A stretch of DNA of 64,000 nucleotides from DAIRDK01 sp035403225 (lineage in GTDB: Bacteria; Bacteroidota; Bacteroidia; Bacteroidales; FEN-979): NCBI GenBank assembly GCA_035403225.1, contig DAONET010000012.1, positions 1-64,000 of the forward strand, given 5' to 3'. The notes under the pieces were generated by a model. It saw nothing but the letters and a program-made list of their open reading frames with translations. It searched no databases and was not told the origin of the DNA. Positions 33,447 to 42,029 of this stretch are shown in pieces. Within the stretch, counting starts at the first letter, position 1; each line of letters starts with the position of its first letter. The position numbers were made by a program, and so were the translations under genes.

Positions 33447-35681
33447 ATGAGAAAACCTGGTTGTATGCGTTTCAGCTTACATGATCGGGGAAGTAAACTT
33501 CTTCCTGTTCTCATCCTGATAATATTGTTTTGCTCCTCCGTCAATGGTCAGTTGACTCCTGAAAACCGTATCCGGATACTGACCAAAGAATATTCCCATA
33601 CAACCAACGACAGCCTGAAAATTGAAAAACTTTCCGAGATAGCCTTTATCTGTGAGGACATGTTATACGACTCGCACCGCGCCGACAGTGTCGCCGAGAT
33701 TGCGATAAATATAGCCCGTGAAAGTCACCGGAATGATCTTCAGTTACTGGCATACAACCGCTATATCGAAGTGATTGAACTAGACTTCAACCAGGAAAAA
33801 AATTTTGATTATGCCGTGAAAGCGCTGGAACTCAGCAGCCTTAATTTTAATGCCCTGACCGGTTGGAGAGTGCTTCGAAATCTGGCAAATGTTTACCTGG
33901 CAGAATATCATTACGAAAAAGCCCTGACCACCGGTAACAGCGCCCTGAAGTTGGCTCAATCGCTGAAAAACGAAAAACTGAAAGCGGAAAGTTATCTGCT
34001 CATCGGGAATAGTTATGAGGGCAGAAATCAACGGATTGAAGCGTTTACGTGCTATATGGAAGCGATGAATATTGCTGAAAGCCTGGATGACTTTTCTCTA
34101 CGACGTGAATGCTATTCGATCTTATCCAACTTTTATAAAAACAACAGGTTGTTTACACAGTCCATCAAATATAAAAACCTGGAAGAGATCATGATTCTGA
34201 GAACCTTTCCCATCGATTTTACCGCATTGATGTATGCTCAGTACGATTTGTTGCTGATTGACATGGAAATGAATCAGAACCGGATGGACCTCGTGACTGC
34301 CCGCAATATCATGGGATACGCCCATCGTGCTCATGACAAACGGCTTCAGGTCTTTATCATGGCTCTGGTCAGGCAGCATTTTATAGAAGCCGGGCAGATA
34401 AAGAAACTGTATGATCTTTATCATTTCCAATATCCCGAAGAGATGGATGAACTCCGGGGAGAAGACTTGCCCTTATATTACCGGCTTCAGGCCTATTTCC
34501 ATGAAGAACTGAACCATCATGATTCGGCGAACTACTATATGCAGAAAGCAGAAAGCCTTCTGCGACCAATCACGAACAAGATTTTGAAATCGAATTTCTA
34601 CCACCGCTGGGGACAGTTTTACCTCAGGCAGGGAAGACAAGCGGATGCTCTCCGGAAGTTTAAACTAGCGTATTCGTTGGCCGATTCCGCCTCCTATTAC
34701 TCGTATATGTTGAATGCTTCATCTCAGATTGAAGCCATTTACCGTGACATGGGTAATTACGGAAAAGCTTACCAATATTCGTCCCTGAACCGGGTCCTCT
34801 CCGACAGTATTAACAATGCGGCCAGGAAAGAGCAGGTGATCATGGGAGAGATAAACCGGCAAACCCAGCTCTGGAAGGCAGCCAGTAAACGGGAAAAAGA
34901 AAACGCCGAAAGAGCTGCTGTTCAACGACGGCTTGAGCGAAATATCACCGCAGGTGGCGTCGGGGTCCTGATGATCCTTTTCTTTTTCATATTTCGCTCG
35001 TACAGACTGCAGAAAAAGTTTAACCGGAACCTGGATAAAGAAAAGAAGCGGTCGGATGAATTGTTATTAAACATCCTGCCTGTTGAAACAGCAGATGAAC
35101 TGAAAAAAACAGGAACCGCAAAAGCCAAACGATTTGAGTTGGTGACCGTCATGTTCACGGATTTCAAGAACTTCACACATGCCAGTGAAAATATGTCTGC
35201 CGAGGCGTTAGTAGAAGAAGTACATGCCTATTTCAGCGGATTTGACCAGATCATCTCCCGGCATAATATTGAAAAAATCAAGATCATTGGGGATAGTTAC
35301 ATGTGCGCCGGCGGGTTACCTGTCGAAAACCATTCTCATGCTTATGATGTGGTCAGCGCCGCCCTTGAACTCCAGAAATTTGTGGAAGCCCAAAAGAAAC
35401 TCCGGATCTCGCAAGGCCGGATTTATTTCGAGCTCCGCATCGGAATCAACACCGGTCCTGTCGTGGCCGGCATTGTAGGTCTGAAGAAATTCGCCTATGA
35501 CATCTGGGGCGACACGGTCAATACTGCCTCTCGTATGGAAGAATGCGGAGAAGTCAGCAAAGTAAATATCAGCGGAAATACTTTTCTGCACGTCAGTGAC
35601 CGGTTCCAATGCACGTACCGGGGGAAAATCCAGGCTAAAAACAAAGGAGAAATCGACATGTACTTTGTCGAGCACCGGTAA
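33447..35681 (+). CDS. TPR adenylate cyclase (class III), membrane bound
   Basis: A 744-residue protein: N-terminal signal/anchor (about residues 17-34), TPR-like helical repeats (about 40-470) facing the periplasm, one membrane helix (about 500-517), then a cytoplasmic class III cyclase domain (about 540-744). Metal-binding D572 ('MFTDFKNFT') and D616 ('IIGDSYM') are present, as are the adenine-selecting K612 and D685 ('YDIWGD') and the transition-state N692 and R696. So all catalytic residues for cAMP formation are in place. The TPR part probably senses or binds a periplasmic protein. Confidence 0.93.
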   Translation: MRKPGCMRFSLHDRGSKLLPVLILIILFCSSVNGQLTPENRIRILTKEYSHTTNDSLKIEKLSEIAFICEDMLYDSHRADSVAEIAINIARESHRNDLQLLAYNRYIEVIELDFNQEKNFDYAVKALELSSLNFNALTGWRVLRNLANVYLAEYHYEKALTTGNSALKLAQSLKNEKLKAESYLLIGNSYEGRNQRIEAFTCYMEAMNIAESLDDFSLRRECYSILSNFYKNNRLFTQSIKYKNLEEIMILRTFPIDFTALMYAQYDLLLIDMEMNQNRMDLVTARNIMGYAHRAHDKRLQVFIMALVRQHFIEAGQIKKLYDLYHFQYPEEMDELRGEDLPLYYRLQAYFHEELNHHDSANYYMQKAESLLRPITNKILKSNFYHRWGQFYLRQGRQADALRKFKLAYSLADSASYYSYMLNASSQIEAIYRDMGNYGKAYQYSSLNRVLSDSINNAARKEQVIMGEINRQTQLWKAASKREKENAERAAVQRRLERNITAGGVGVLMILFFFIFRSYRLQKKFNRNLDKEKKRSDELLLNILPVETADELKKTGTAKAKRFELVTVMFTDFKNFTHASENMSAEALVEEVHAYFSGFDQIISRHNIEKIKIIGDSYMCAGGLPVENHSHAYDVVSAALELQKFVEAQKKLRISQGRIYFELRIGINTGPVVAGIVGLKKFAYDIWGDTVNTASRMEECGEVSKVNISGNTFLHVSDRFQCTYRGKIQAKNKGEIDMYFVEHR

Positions 35682-35819
35682 GCTGTCCTTCCTTTTCACG
35701 TTTCCCGGTTGTCCGGAAAAGCTTGCTTTTCCCGGGCTAAAATCGTAATTATGCAGTCTGATAAATGCCCGAGAGAAAAGTCGACGAATGACTTCTTCCC
35801 CGGGTAATTTTTGAAACCG

Positions 35820-38669
35820 ATGATGACTGTTCCAGATAAAACTGATTATATCTTCGAATCCTATCCCGGGGATCCGTTGAAAACCCGCGTTTACACGCTG
35901 GACAACGGGTTGAAAGTGTTCATGAGCGTTTACCGGGATGCTCCCAGTATTCAGACGTATATCGCCGTGAAGGCCGGGAGCAAGAACGATCCTCCCGAGA
36001 CCACCGGGTTGGCGCACTATTTCGAGCACATGATGTTCAAGGGTACCGTACGCTTCGGGACCTCAGACTGGGAGAAGGAAAGACCGTATATCGAACAGAT
36101 CGAACATCTTTTTGAAGAATACCGCACCCGGAAGGATGAGTCGGAACGGGCTTCCATCTACCGGGAAATCGACTGTCTTTCGTATGAGGCAAGCCAGATC
36201 GCCATTCCCAACGAATACGACAAGTTGATGGATGCTATCGGAAGCCAGGGCTCAAATGCCGGAACATCCAACGATTACACGGTCTACATGGAAAACATTC
36301 CGGCCAACCAGGTAGAAAACTGGGCCAGGATTCAAGCCGAACGATTTTCAAACCCTGTTCTCCGGTTGTTTCATACCGAAGTGGAAACCGTCTTTGAAGA
36401 GAAAAACCGCTCGCTGACCAACGACCTGCGGAAAGTCAGTGAGACCATGTTCCGGACGCTTTTCCCCAACCACCCTTACGGGAGGCAGACGACGCTGGGT
36501 GAAGCAGAGCATCTTAAAAACCCTTCGATGAAGAATATCCGTGAGTTCTTCGCGAAGTACTATGTCCCGAATAATATGGCGGTATGCATGTCGGGCGACC
36601 TGGATCCGGATGCCATGATCCGCATCATCGACCGTTATTTTGGAAAACTGAAACCGGGAACGGTCCCTGAGTTGTCATACGACGATTATCATCCCCTTAC
36701 CCAACCGGGTATCGAAACCATCACCGGGCTGGAAGCAGAGAATGTCAGGCTTTCCTGGGGCTTCGGGGTCCCGGCTTCCTCTCGTGAAGCGCTGATCCTC
36801 CAGATGATCTCTGCCATCCTGTTTAATGGAAAGACGGGTTTGATCGATCTGAACATCAACCAGCAGCAAAGAACCCTTGACGCCGATTGTTACCCCGGCA
36901 TCATGAACGACTACTGTTACCTGACCATGAGTGGGCACCCGAAGACAGGTCAGACCCTTGACGAGGTGAAAGATCTTCTCCTGGAGCAGGTGATGAAACT
37001 GAAAAACGGAGATTTCCCCGAATGGCTGACAGAAGCGGTTGTCAATAACTTCAGGCTGACTTTGCTTCGTCAGAATCAGGACAACCAGGGCCGGGCGATG
37101 TCCATAGCCAATGCTTTCGTGAGCTGCATCCCGTATGAGCGGTTTGCACGGTTCATGGACGAAATCGGCAGCATCACACGCGATGAAATCCTGAATCTTT
37201 CCCATCAGATCACCGATCAGAATTACTCTCTCATTTATAAAAAGCAAGGTCCTCCCGATGATGTCCTGAAGATCCCCAAACCTCCGATAACCCCGATCTG
37301 CATTAACTATAGTGCCGAATCAGCGTTTCTGAAAGAGATAAAAAACACTCCGGTCGAACCGATAGCGCCGGTATTCCTGGATTTTCAGAAGGACCTGGAT
37401 ACCGTCCGGCTTTCCCCGGTCTCCCGTCTTCTTTATACACAGAATACCGAAGACGAGACATTCTCCCTGACGCTGCATTTTAATTCCGGCAGAAACAGTG
37501 ACAAGGAGCTTCATTTTGCCACGGCGCTCCTGCCCTATCTCGGGACATCCAAACATTCGGCCGCCTGGATCAAGCAAGAATTTTTCAGGATTGCCTGCGA
37601 CTTCGATATCTGCGCCCGGGAGGAAGAGATCAACCTCACTATCAGCGGGCTGTCCAGCGGCTTTGAACGATCGATGGAGCTCACAGAGGAGTTACTGACT
37701 GACTGCCAGCCCGACCAGCAAGTACTTGACGACCTGGTTATCAACGTACTTCAATCAAGACAGGATCAGAAATCAAGCCAGCAGGAAGTCTTTAACGCGC
37801 TGATCAGTTACGGCACCTATGGTAAAGATTCTCCTTTTAAAAACCTGCTGCCGGAAAGAGATCTACGGTCATTGAAAGCGGAGGCGCTGGTTTCTTCCCT
37901 CCGCAAATTGTGCGGTTACCCGCATGATATTCTTTATTACGGACCGATGAAGACGGAGTCGGTCATCTCGTTCCTGCAACAGAATACCTGTGCCGTTTCT
38001 GCTCCCGGGACGCCTCGTGCGATGAAGTTGTATGTTGAACTCCCGACAACGGAAAATCGGGTGTTTTTTGTTCATTACGATGCCCAACAAGCCCGGCTTC
38101 AGACGATCATCCGTGAATTTCAATTTGATGCAAAGATGATGCCGGTTGTGACCCTGTTTGATCAATACATCAGCAATCTGTCTTTCAAGGAGCTGAGGGA
38201 GAAAAGGGCGTTGGCGTACACTGCCTGGTCACATCTGCGGACGCCGCGTGATCAGAAGAGATATTTCATGACCCTTGGTTTTGTCGGCACCCAGAATGAT
38301 AAAGTAATGGATGCTTTTCAGGCTCTGGATGAATTGTATGATGAGATGCCGCTGACAGAAACCGGCTTCCAGGCCGCCGCTGATGCGGTGCTGAACCGTA
38401 TTCGTTCCGAAAGGATCACCAAATCAGCCATCCTGCAGAATTTTATCAACGCCGAGCGGAGAGGGCTTCAGACGGATATTCGAAAAGACATCTTTTTCGG
38501 GATACAGTCCATGACAAGCCATGACATACGGCAGTTTCAGGAGAATTTTCTGAAATCAAAGGCTAAGACATACCTGGTGGCCGGAAAGGAGTCGGAAATG
38601 GATTTTGAGAAATTGTCTAAGCTTGGTTCTGTGATCCGTTTGTCGCCGGAGGATATCTTCGGCTATTAA
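35820..38669 (+). CDS. M16-family zinc metallopeptidase (pitrilysin/insulinase type)
   Basis: A 949-residue protein with the inverted zinc motif H-x-x-E-H in 'LAHYFEHMMF' (about residues 70-79) and the third ligand Glu in 'EVETVFEEKN', about 110 residues later. The size fits four M16 subdomains in one chain, with the C-terminal half lacking a zinc site as usual. No signal peptide, so it is likely cytoplasmic, unlike many Bacteroidota M16 enzymes. The ATG at 35820 is preferred; a TTG at 35811 in frame is the alternative. It probably degrades oligopeptides. Confidence 0.9.
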   Translation: MMTVPDKTDYIFESYPGDPLKTRVYTLDNGLKVFMSVYRDAPSIQTYIAVKAGSKNDPPETTGLAHYFEHMMFKGTVRFGTSDWEKERPYIEQIEHLFEEYRTRKDESERASIYREIDCLSYEASQIAIPNEYDKLMDAIGSQGSNAGTSNDYTVYMENIPANQVENWARIQAERFSNPVLRLFHTEVETVFEEKNRSLTNDLRKVSETMFRTLFPNHPYGRQTTLGEAEHLKNPSMKNIREFFAKYYVPNNMAVCMSGDLDPDAMIRIIDRYFGKLKPGTVPELSYDDYHPLTQPGIETITGLEAENVRLSWGFGVPASSREALILQMISAILFNGKTGLIDLNINQQQRTLDADCYPGIMNDYCYLTMSGHPKTGQTLDEVKDLLLEQVMKLKNGDFPEWLTEAVVNNFRLTLLRQNQDNQGRAMSIANAFVSCIPYERFARFMDEIGSITRDEILNLSHQITDQNYSLIYKKQGPPDDVLKIPKPPITPICINYSAESAFLKEIKNTPVEPIAPVFLDFQKDLDTVRLSPVSRLLYTQNTEDETFSLTLHFNSGRNSDKELHFATALLPYLGTSKHSAAWIKQEFFRIACDFDICAREEEINLTISGLSSGFERSMELTEELLTDCQPDQQVLDDLVINVLQSRQDQKSSQQEVFNALISYGTYGKDSPFKNLLPERDLRSLKAEALVSSLRKLCGYPHDILYYGPMKTESVISFLQQNTCAVSAPGTPRAMKLYVELPTTENRVFFVHYDAQQARLQTIIREFQFDAKMMPVVTLFDQYISNLSFKELREKRALAYTAWSHLRTPRDQKRYFMTLGFVGTQNDKVMDAFQALDELYDEMPLTETGFQAAADAVLNRIRSERITKSAILQNFINAERRGLQTDIRKDIFFGIQSMTSHDIRQFQENFLKSKAKTYLVAGKESEMDFEKLSKLGSVIRLSPEDIFGY

Positions 38670-38675
38670 AAAGAA

Positions 38676-38697
38676 AGAGCGATGTCACCACCGCTCT
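38676..38697. terminator. Weak bidirectional terminator
   Basis: AGAGCG (38676-38681) pairs with CGCTCT (38692-38697). On the minus strand it is followed by CTTTCTTTTT. It lies between the convergent M16 peptidase and SPFH genes. Confidence 0.5.
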
Positions 38698-38712
38698 TAC
38701 TCTTCAAACTTG

Positions 38713-39588
38713 TTATTCCTGTTTTGGCTTTTCCTTGATGGGAAGGATACCGGCCATTTCTCCGATGACATTCACCAGGTCGGAGCCGGTCGGGACCACG
38801 ATCTTCGCATTATCCTTCAGGGCTGTTTCCATAGCCTGAATGCGTCTCAGAAGTTGGGCGTTGCCGATAAAATATTTTTCAGCGGCTTCATTGACCAGCG
38901 CGATAGCCTGCGCTTCCCCTTCTGCCCGTAAGATATTACCTTGTCTGATCCCTTCAGCGCGGCGAATCTCGGCGCGTTTTTCACCATCGGCATGCGTTTC
39001 TGCTGCCGTAGCGAAGTCGATGGCTGAGATCTTTTCGTTTTCTGCTTTCACGATCTTATTCATGGTCTCCTGCACATCGCGGGGAGGCTCAATCTCTTTC
39101 AATTCGGTCCGGATGATCTCGATACCCCAGGTGCTTGTTTCTGAAAGCAGGGTGGCGTGCAGTTCTTTGTTGATCTTGCCACGTTCACTGTTAGCCGACT
39201 TCAGGGTGAGCGTTCCGATAATGTTACGCAGGGTGGTCCGGGCAAGGTTGACGATCTGCCATTCGATTCTGTTTACGTTATACTGTGATTGTTTAACGCT
39301 GTTTTCGTCTGCTTTGATCCTGAAATAAACCTGTGCATCGACTTTCGCATTCAGGTTATCGTTGGTGATGATCTCCTGTGGTTCGGCATCGATCATCTTC
39401 TCAGTGATATTAACCTGAAACATCTTCATAACCCCCGGGAAAATCCAGTGAAATCCCGGTTGTGCAAAAGAAAAATATTTTCCAAACATTTCAATCAGCC
39501 CGCGGTGCGTGGGACGAACGATCCTTACTCCTGCCAAAAAGAATAGCAGAAGAGCGATAATAATAAATACTAAGGTTACCTGGTTCAT
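38713..39588 (-). CDS. SPFH/band 7 protein (stomatin/paraslipin-like)
   Basis: A 291-residue membrane protein: one N-terminal hydrophobic helix (about residues 3-21), then a band 7 domain ('VRIVRPTHRGLIEMFGKYFSF' region; 'NARTTLRNIIG'-like signature as 'LARTTLRNIIGTLTL'), then a helical coiled-coil tail rich in Ala/Glu ('AEGIRQGNILRAEGEAQAIALV'). Such proteins form ring oligomers in membrane microdomains and often sit near NfeD proteases, but no NfeD gene is adjacent here. Start at ATG 39588 puts the membrane helix at the N-terminus. Confidence 0.92.
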   Translation of the reverse strand: MNQVTLVFIIIALLLFFLAGVRIVRPTHRGLIEMFGKYFSFAQPGFHWIFPGVMKMFQVNITEKMIDAEPQEIITNDNLNAKVDAQVYFRIKADENSVKQSQYNVNRIEWQIVNLARTTLRNIIGTLTLKSANSERGKINKELHATLLSETSTWGIEIIRTELKEIEPPRDVQETMNKIVKAENEKISAIDFATAAETHADGEKRAEIRRAEGIRQGNILRAEGEAQAIALVNEAAEKYFIGNAQLLRRIQAMETALKDNAKIVVPTGSDLVNVIGEMAGILPIKEKPKQE

Positions 39589-39666
39589 GGTGTAAAAATT
39601 TTGGTTGAATAATTTTATAAAGCAAACATATAAAAAATAAGGTCTAAACATCACGTCATCTCACTT

Positions 39667-39701
39667 TTTGTCTCCTTTCGCGTGGTTATTTTGTATTTTT
39701 G
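39667..39701 (+). promoter_or_regulatory. Promoter of the M49 lipoprotein gene
   Basis: TATTTTTG at 39694-39701 fits TAnnTTTG; TTTG at 39667-39670 is 23 nt upstream, slightly far for a -33 box. The start of transcription near 39708 supports translation from ATG 39728 and excludes the frame's extension to 39668. Confidence 0.5.
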
Positions 39702-39727
39702 ACGAAATAATATCAAAATCTCCCAAC

Positions 39728-41380
39728 ATGGCACAGAAAATCATTACCCTCCTGACCGTAGCTGTTCTGGCACTGGCAGTCGTGACCGGATGCAACCGCG
39801 CGGAGAAAAAAGCAGCCCTCTCGCATGAGGATTCCGTTATGTTAGAAAAAGTGAATGAATTTGCAGTTGTAAAACTGACCACGGACCTGAGTGTCCTGAC
39901 TGAAAAAGAAAAGCAGATGATCCCATTGCTGATCCAGGCTGCCGACCTTGTCGACGATATTTACTGGGAGCAGACTATCGGGAAGAAAGAATCTTTCCTT
40001 GAATCCATTAAAGATACGCTGACCCGGAAATTTGCCGCGATCAACTATGGCCCCTGGGAACGCCTGAACGGCAACAAACCCTTCGTGGAAGGGTATGGCG
40101 AAAAGCCGGCCGGCGCCTGCTTCTACCCTGCCGATATGACGAAAGAAGAATTTGAAAAATGGGATAACAAAGACAAGACGAATCCTTATACGATCGTTGT
40201 CCGGAACGAAGATAAATCGCTGAAATCCGTCTGGTACCACGAAGCCTATTCCGACCGTCTTCAAAAGGCTTCCCAGCTGTTAAAAGAAGCAGCAAAACTG
40301 GCAGAAGACCCGGGATTAAAGAAATATTTGGAACTCAGAGCCGAGGCCCTGGTCACCGATGACTATTTTGCCAGTGACATGGCCTGGATGGACATGAAAA
40401 CCAACACCCTTGACATAGTTATCGGGCCTATCGAGAATTACGAAGATGAACTCTTTGGTTATAAAACTGCTTACGAAGGCGCTCTTCTGGTGAAGGATAA
40501 AGAATGGAGCAAGAAGCTGGCGAAGTATTCAGCCATGCTTCCCGCGTTGCAGAAGCAGCTTCCGGTGGATGATAAGTACAAGAAAGAGACGCCCGGCAGC
40601 GATTCAGACCTGAACGCCTATGACATCATCTATGTCTCCGGACAATCCAACGAAGGAAGCAAGACCATTGCCATCAACCTCCCGAATGATGAAAAGGTAC
40701 AGCTGGCGAAAGGTTCACGGCGTCTTCAGTTGAAGAATGCCATGAAAGCCAAGTTCGACAACATCCTGGTGCCCATCTCCAATGTCGTCATTGATCCGTC
40801 ACAGCGCAGCCTGATCAAGTTTGATGCCTTCTTCTCCAACGTGATGTTCCACGAAGTGGCTCACGGACTGGGTATTAAGAATACAATCACCGGGAAAGGA
40901 ATGGTACGGGATGCCATGAAGGAAAAATATTCCTCTTTTGAAGAAGCGAAAGCGGACATCCTCGGGCTGTTTATGGTGACCAAGCTTATCGAAGCAGGCG
41001 AGATCAAGGATGCGACCGAAAACGAAGCCTATGCCACTTACATGGCCGGACTCATCAGGTCAGTCAGGTTTGGCGCTGCCAGCGCCCATGGAAAAGCCAA
41101 CATGATGTGCTTTAATTTCCTGGCAGACAAAGGCGCTTTCACCAGAAACGAAAGCGGGATGTATAAGGTCGATTTCGCAAAATTTAAAACAGCCATGAAT
41201 GATTGGGCAGAGAAAGTCCTTATCTTCGAAGGCGACGGGGACTATGCCGGTGCTTCTGCCTACCTGGAAGCCAATGGAAAGATCCGGCCCGATCTGCAAT
41301 CAGACCTTGACCGGATTAAAGGCTCGAAAATTCCCGTGGACATCATTTATGACCAGGGAGCGAAAACATTGGGTTTATAA
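39728..41380 (+). CDS. Dipeptidyl-peptidase III-like lipoprotein (M49)
   Basis: A 550-residue lipoprotein: signal peptide with lipobox 'VVTGC' (Cys22), then an M49-like fold. The zinc site is H375-E376-V-A-H379, a five-residue HExxH, where most M49 enzymes have the six-residue HExxGH; the second motif is 'EEAKAD' near residue 405, matching EECRAE. Further M49 marks are 'ANYGPWERLNG'-like 'INYGPWERL' and 'GPIENYEDELFGYK'. The family releases dipeptides from short peptides. Lipid anchoring would place it in the periplasm or on the cell surface. The gene overlaps the next one by 32 nt. Confidence 0.88.
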   Translation: MAQKIITLLTVAVLALAVVTGCNRAEKKAALSHEDSVMLEKVNEFAVVKLTTDLSVLTEKEKQMIPLLIQAADLVDDIYWEQTIGKKESFLESIKDTLTRKFAAINYGPWERLNGNKPFVEGYGEKPAGACFYPADMTKEEFEKWDNKDKTNPYTIVVRNEDKSLKSVWYHEAYSDRLQKASQLLKEAAKLAEDPGLKKYLELRAEALVTDDYFASDMAWMDMKTNTLDIVIGPIENYEDELFGYKTAYEGALLVKDKEWSKKLAKYSAMLPALQKQLPVDDKYKKETPGSDSDLNAYDIIYVSGQSNEGSKTIAINLPNDEKVQLAKGSRRLQLKNAMKAKFDNILVPISNVVIDPSQRSLIKFDAFFSNVMFHEVAHGLGIKNTITGKGMVRDAMKEKYSSFEEAKADILGLFMVTKLIEAGEIKDATENEAYATYMAGLIRSVRFGAASAHGKANMMCFNFLADKGAFTRNESGMYKVDFAKFKTAMNDWAEKVLIFEGDGDYAGASAYLEANGKIRPDLQSDLDRIKGSKIPVDIIYDQGAKTLGL

Positions 41381-42029
41381 GGCTGTCAGTTATCTCTGGG
41401 ATTTCCCTGTAGAAAAGGCAACCTCAGAGATCAGCGGACAACTTCAGGTCAGGATGGTGAATGGCACGCGGGTGTTGGATTCACGGAATGCCAATTATTC
41501 CTATGGATCGCTGCATCGTCTTTTTCGCAAAGCCTTTCGCCATCTTGACTTCTCTGAATTATCCCCTTCCTCCGGGATCCTTCTCCTGGGACTCGGCGCC
41601 GGAAGCGTAGTTTCCATCCTGCGGAACGAATACGGAATACAAGTGCCCATCACGGCCGTTGACATCGACCCCGTGATCATCCGCCTCGCCACTCAGCATT
41701 TTGGAATCAGGCAATATGACGACCTGCGTATTATCTGTCAGGACGCATCAGTTTACCTGAAAGAAGAAAACGGATCATTCGGGTTGATCATCGTTGATCT
41801 GTTTGTAGACAATGATGTCCCGGAACCATTCATTACCCCCGGTTTTCTTTCCGGTTGCCGCGACAAGATGACCAACGACGGCATCATGCTGTTCAACTTC
41901 ATCGTACATACTAAAAAGCAGCAGGAACATTATCAGTCGTTGTGCGACAACCTCCATGCCCTTGGCATGACCTACACCATCAATAAGTATTTTTCCACCA
42001 ACCGGGTACTGACTGTCCGCCGTTCCTGA
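41349..42029 (+). CDS. Spermidine-synthase-like methyltransferase-fold protein
   Basis: A 226-residue protein with a Rossmann-type AdoMet/decarboxylated-AdoMet fold: 'ILLLGLGAGSVVSIL' (motif I), 'ITAVDIDPVIIRLA' (acidic end of strand 2), 'QDASVYLKE' and 'FGLIIVDLFVDNDVPE'. The N-terminal beta part of true spermidine synthases is short, so polyamine synthesis is not certain. ATG 41349 lies inside the 3' end of the M49 gene (32-nt overlap), which suggests translational coupling. It ends base-to-base against dnaE on the other strand. Confidence 0.75.
   Translation: MTRERKHWVYKAVSYLWDFPVEKATSEISGQLQVRMVNGTRVLDSRNANYSYGSLHRLFRKAFRHLDFSELSPSSGILLLGLGAGSVVSILRNEYGIQVPITAVDIDPVIIRLATQHFGIRQYDDLRIICQDASVYLKEENGSFGLIIVDLFVDNDVPEPFITPGFLSGCRDKMTNDGIMLFNFIVHTKKQQEHYQSLCDNLHALGMTYTINKYFSTNRVLTVRRS

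Noticed and set aside
35715..35732. Hairpin GGAAAAGC/GCTTTTCC after the adenylate cyclase gene
   Set aside because: Very short loop and no T-run, so it cannot be supported as a terminator.
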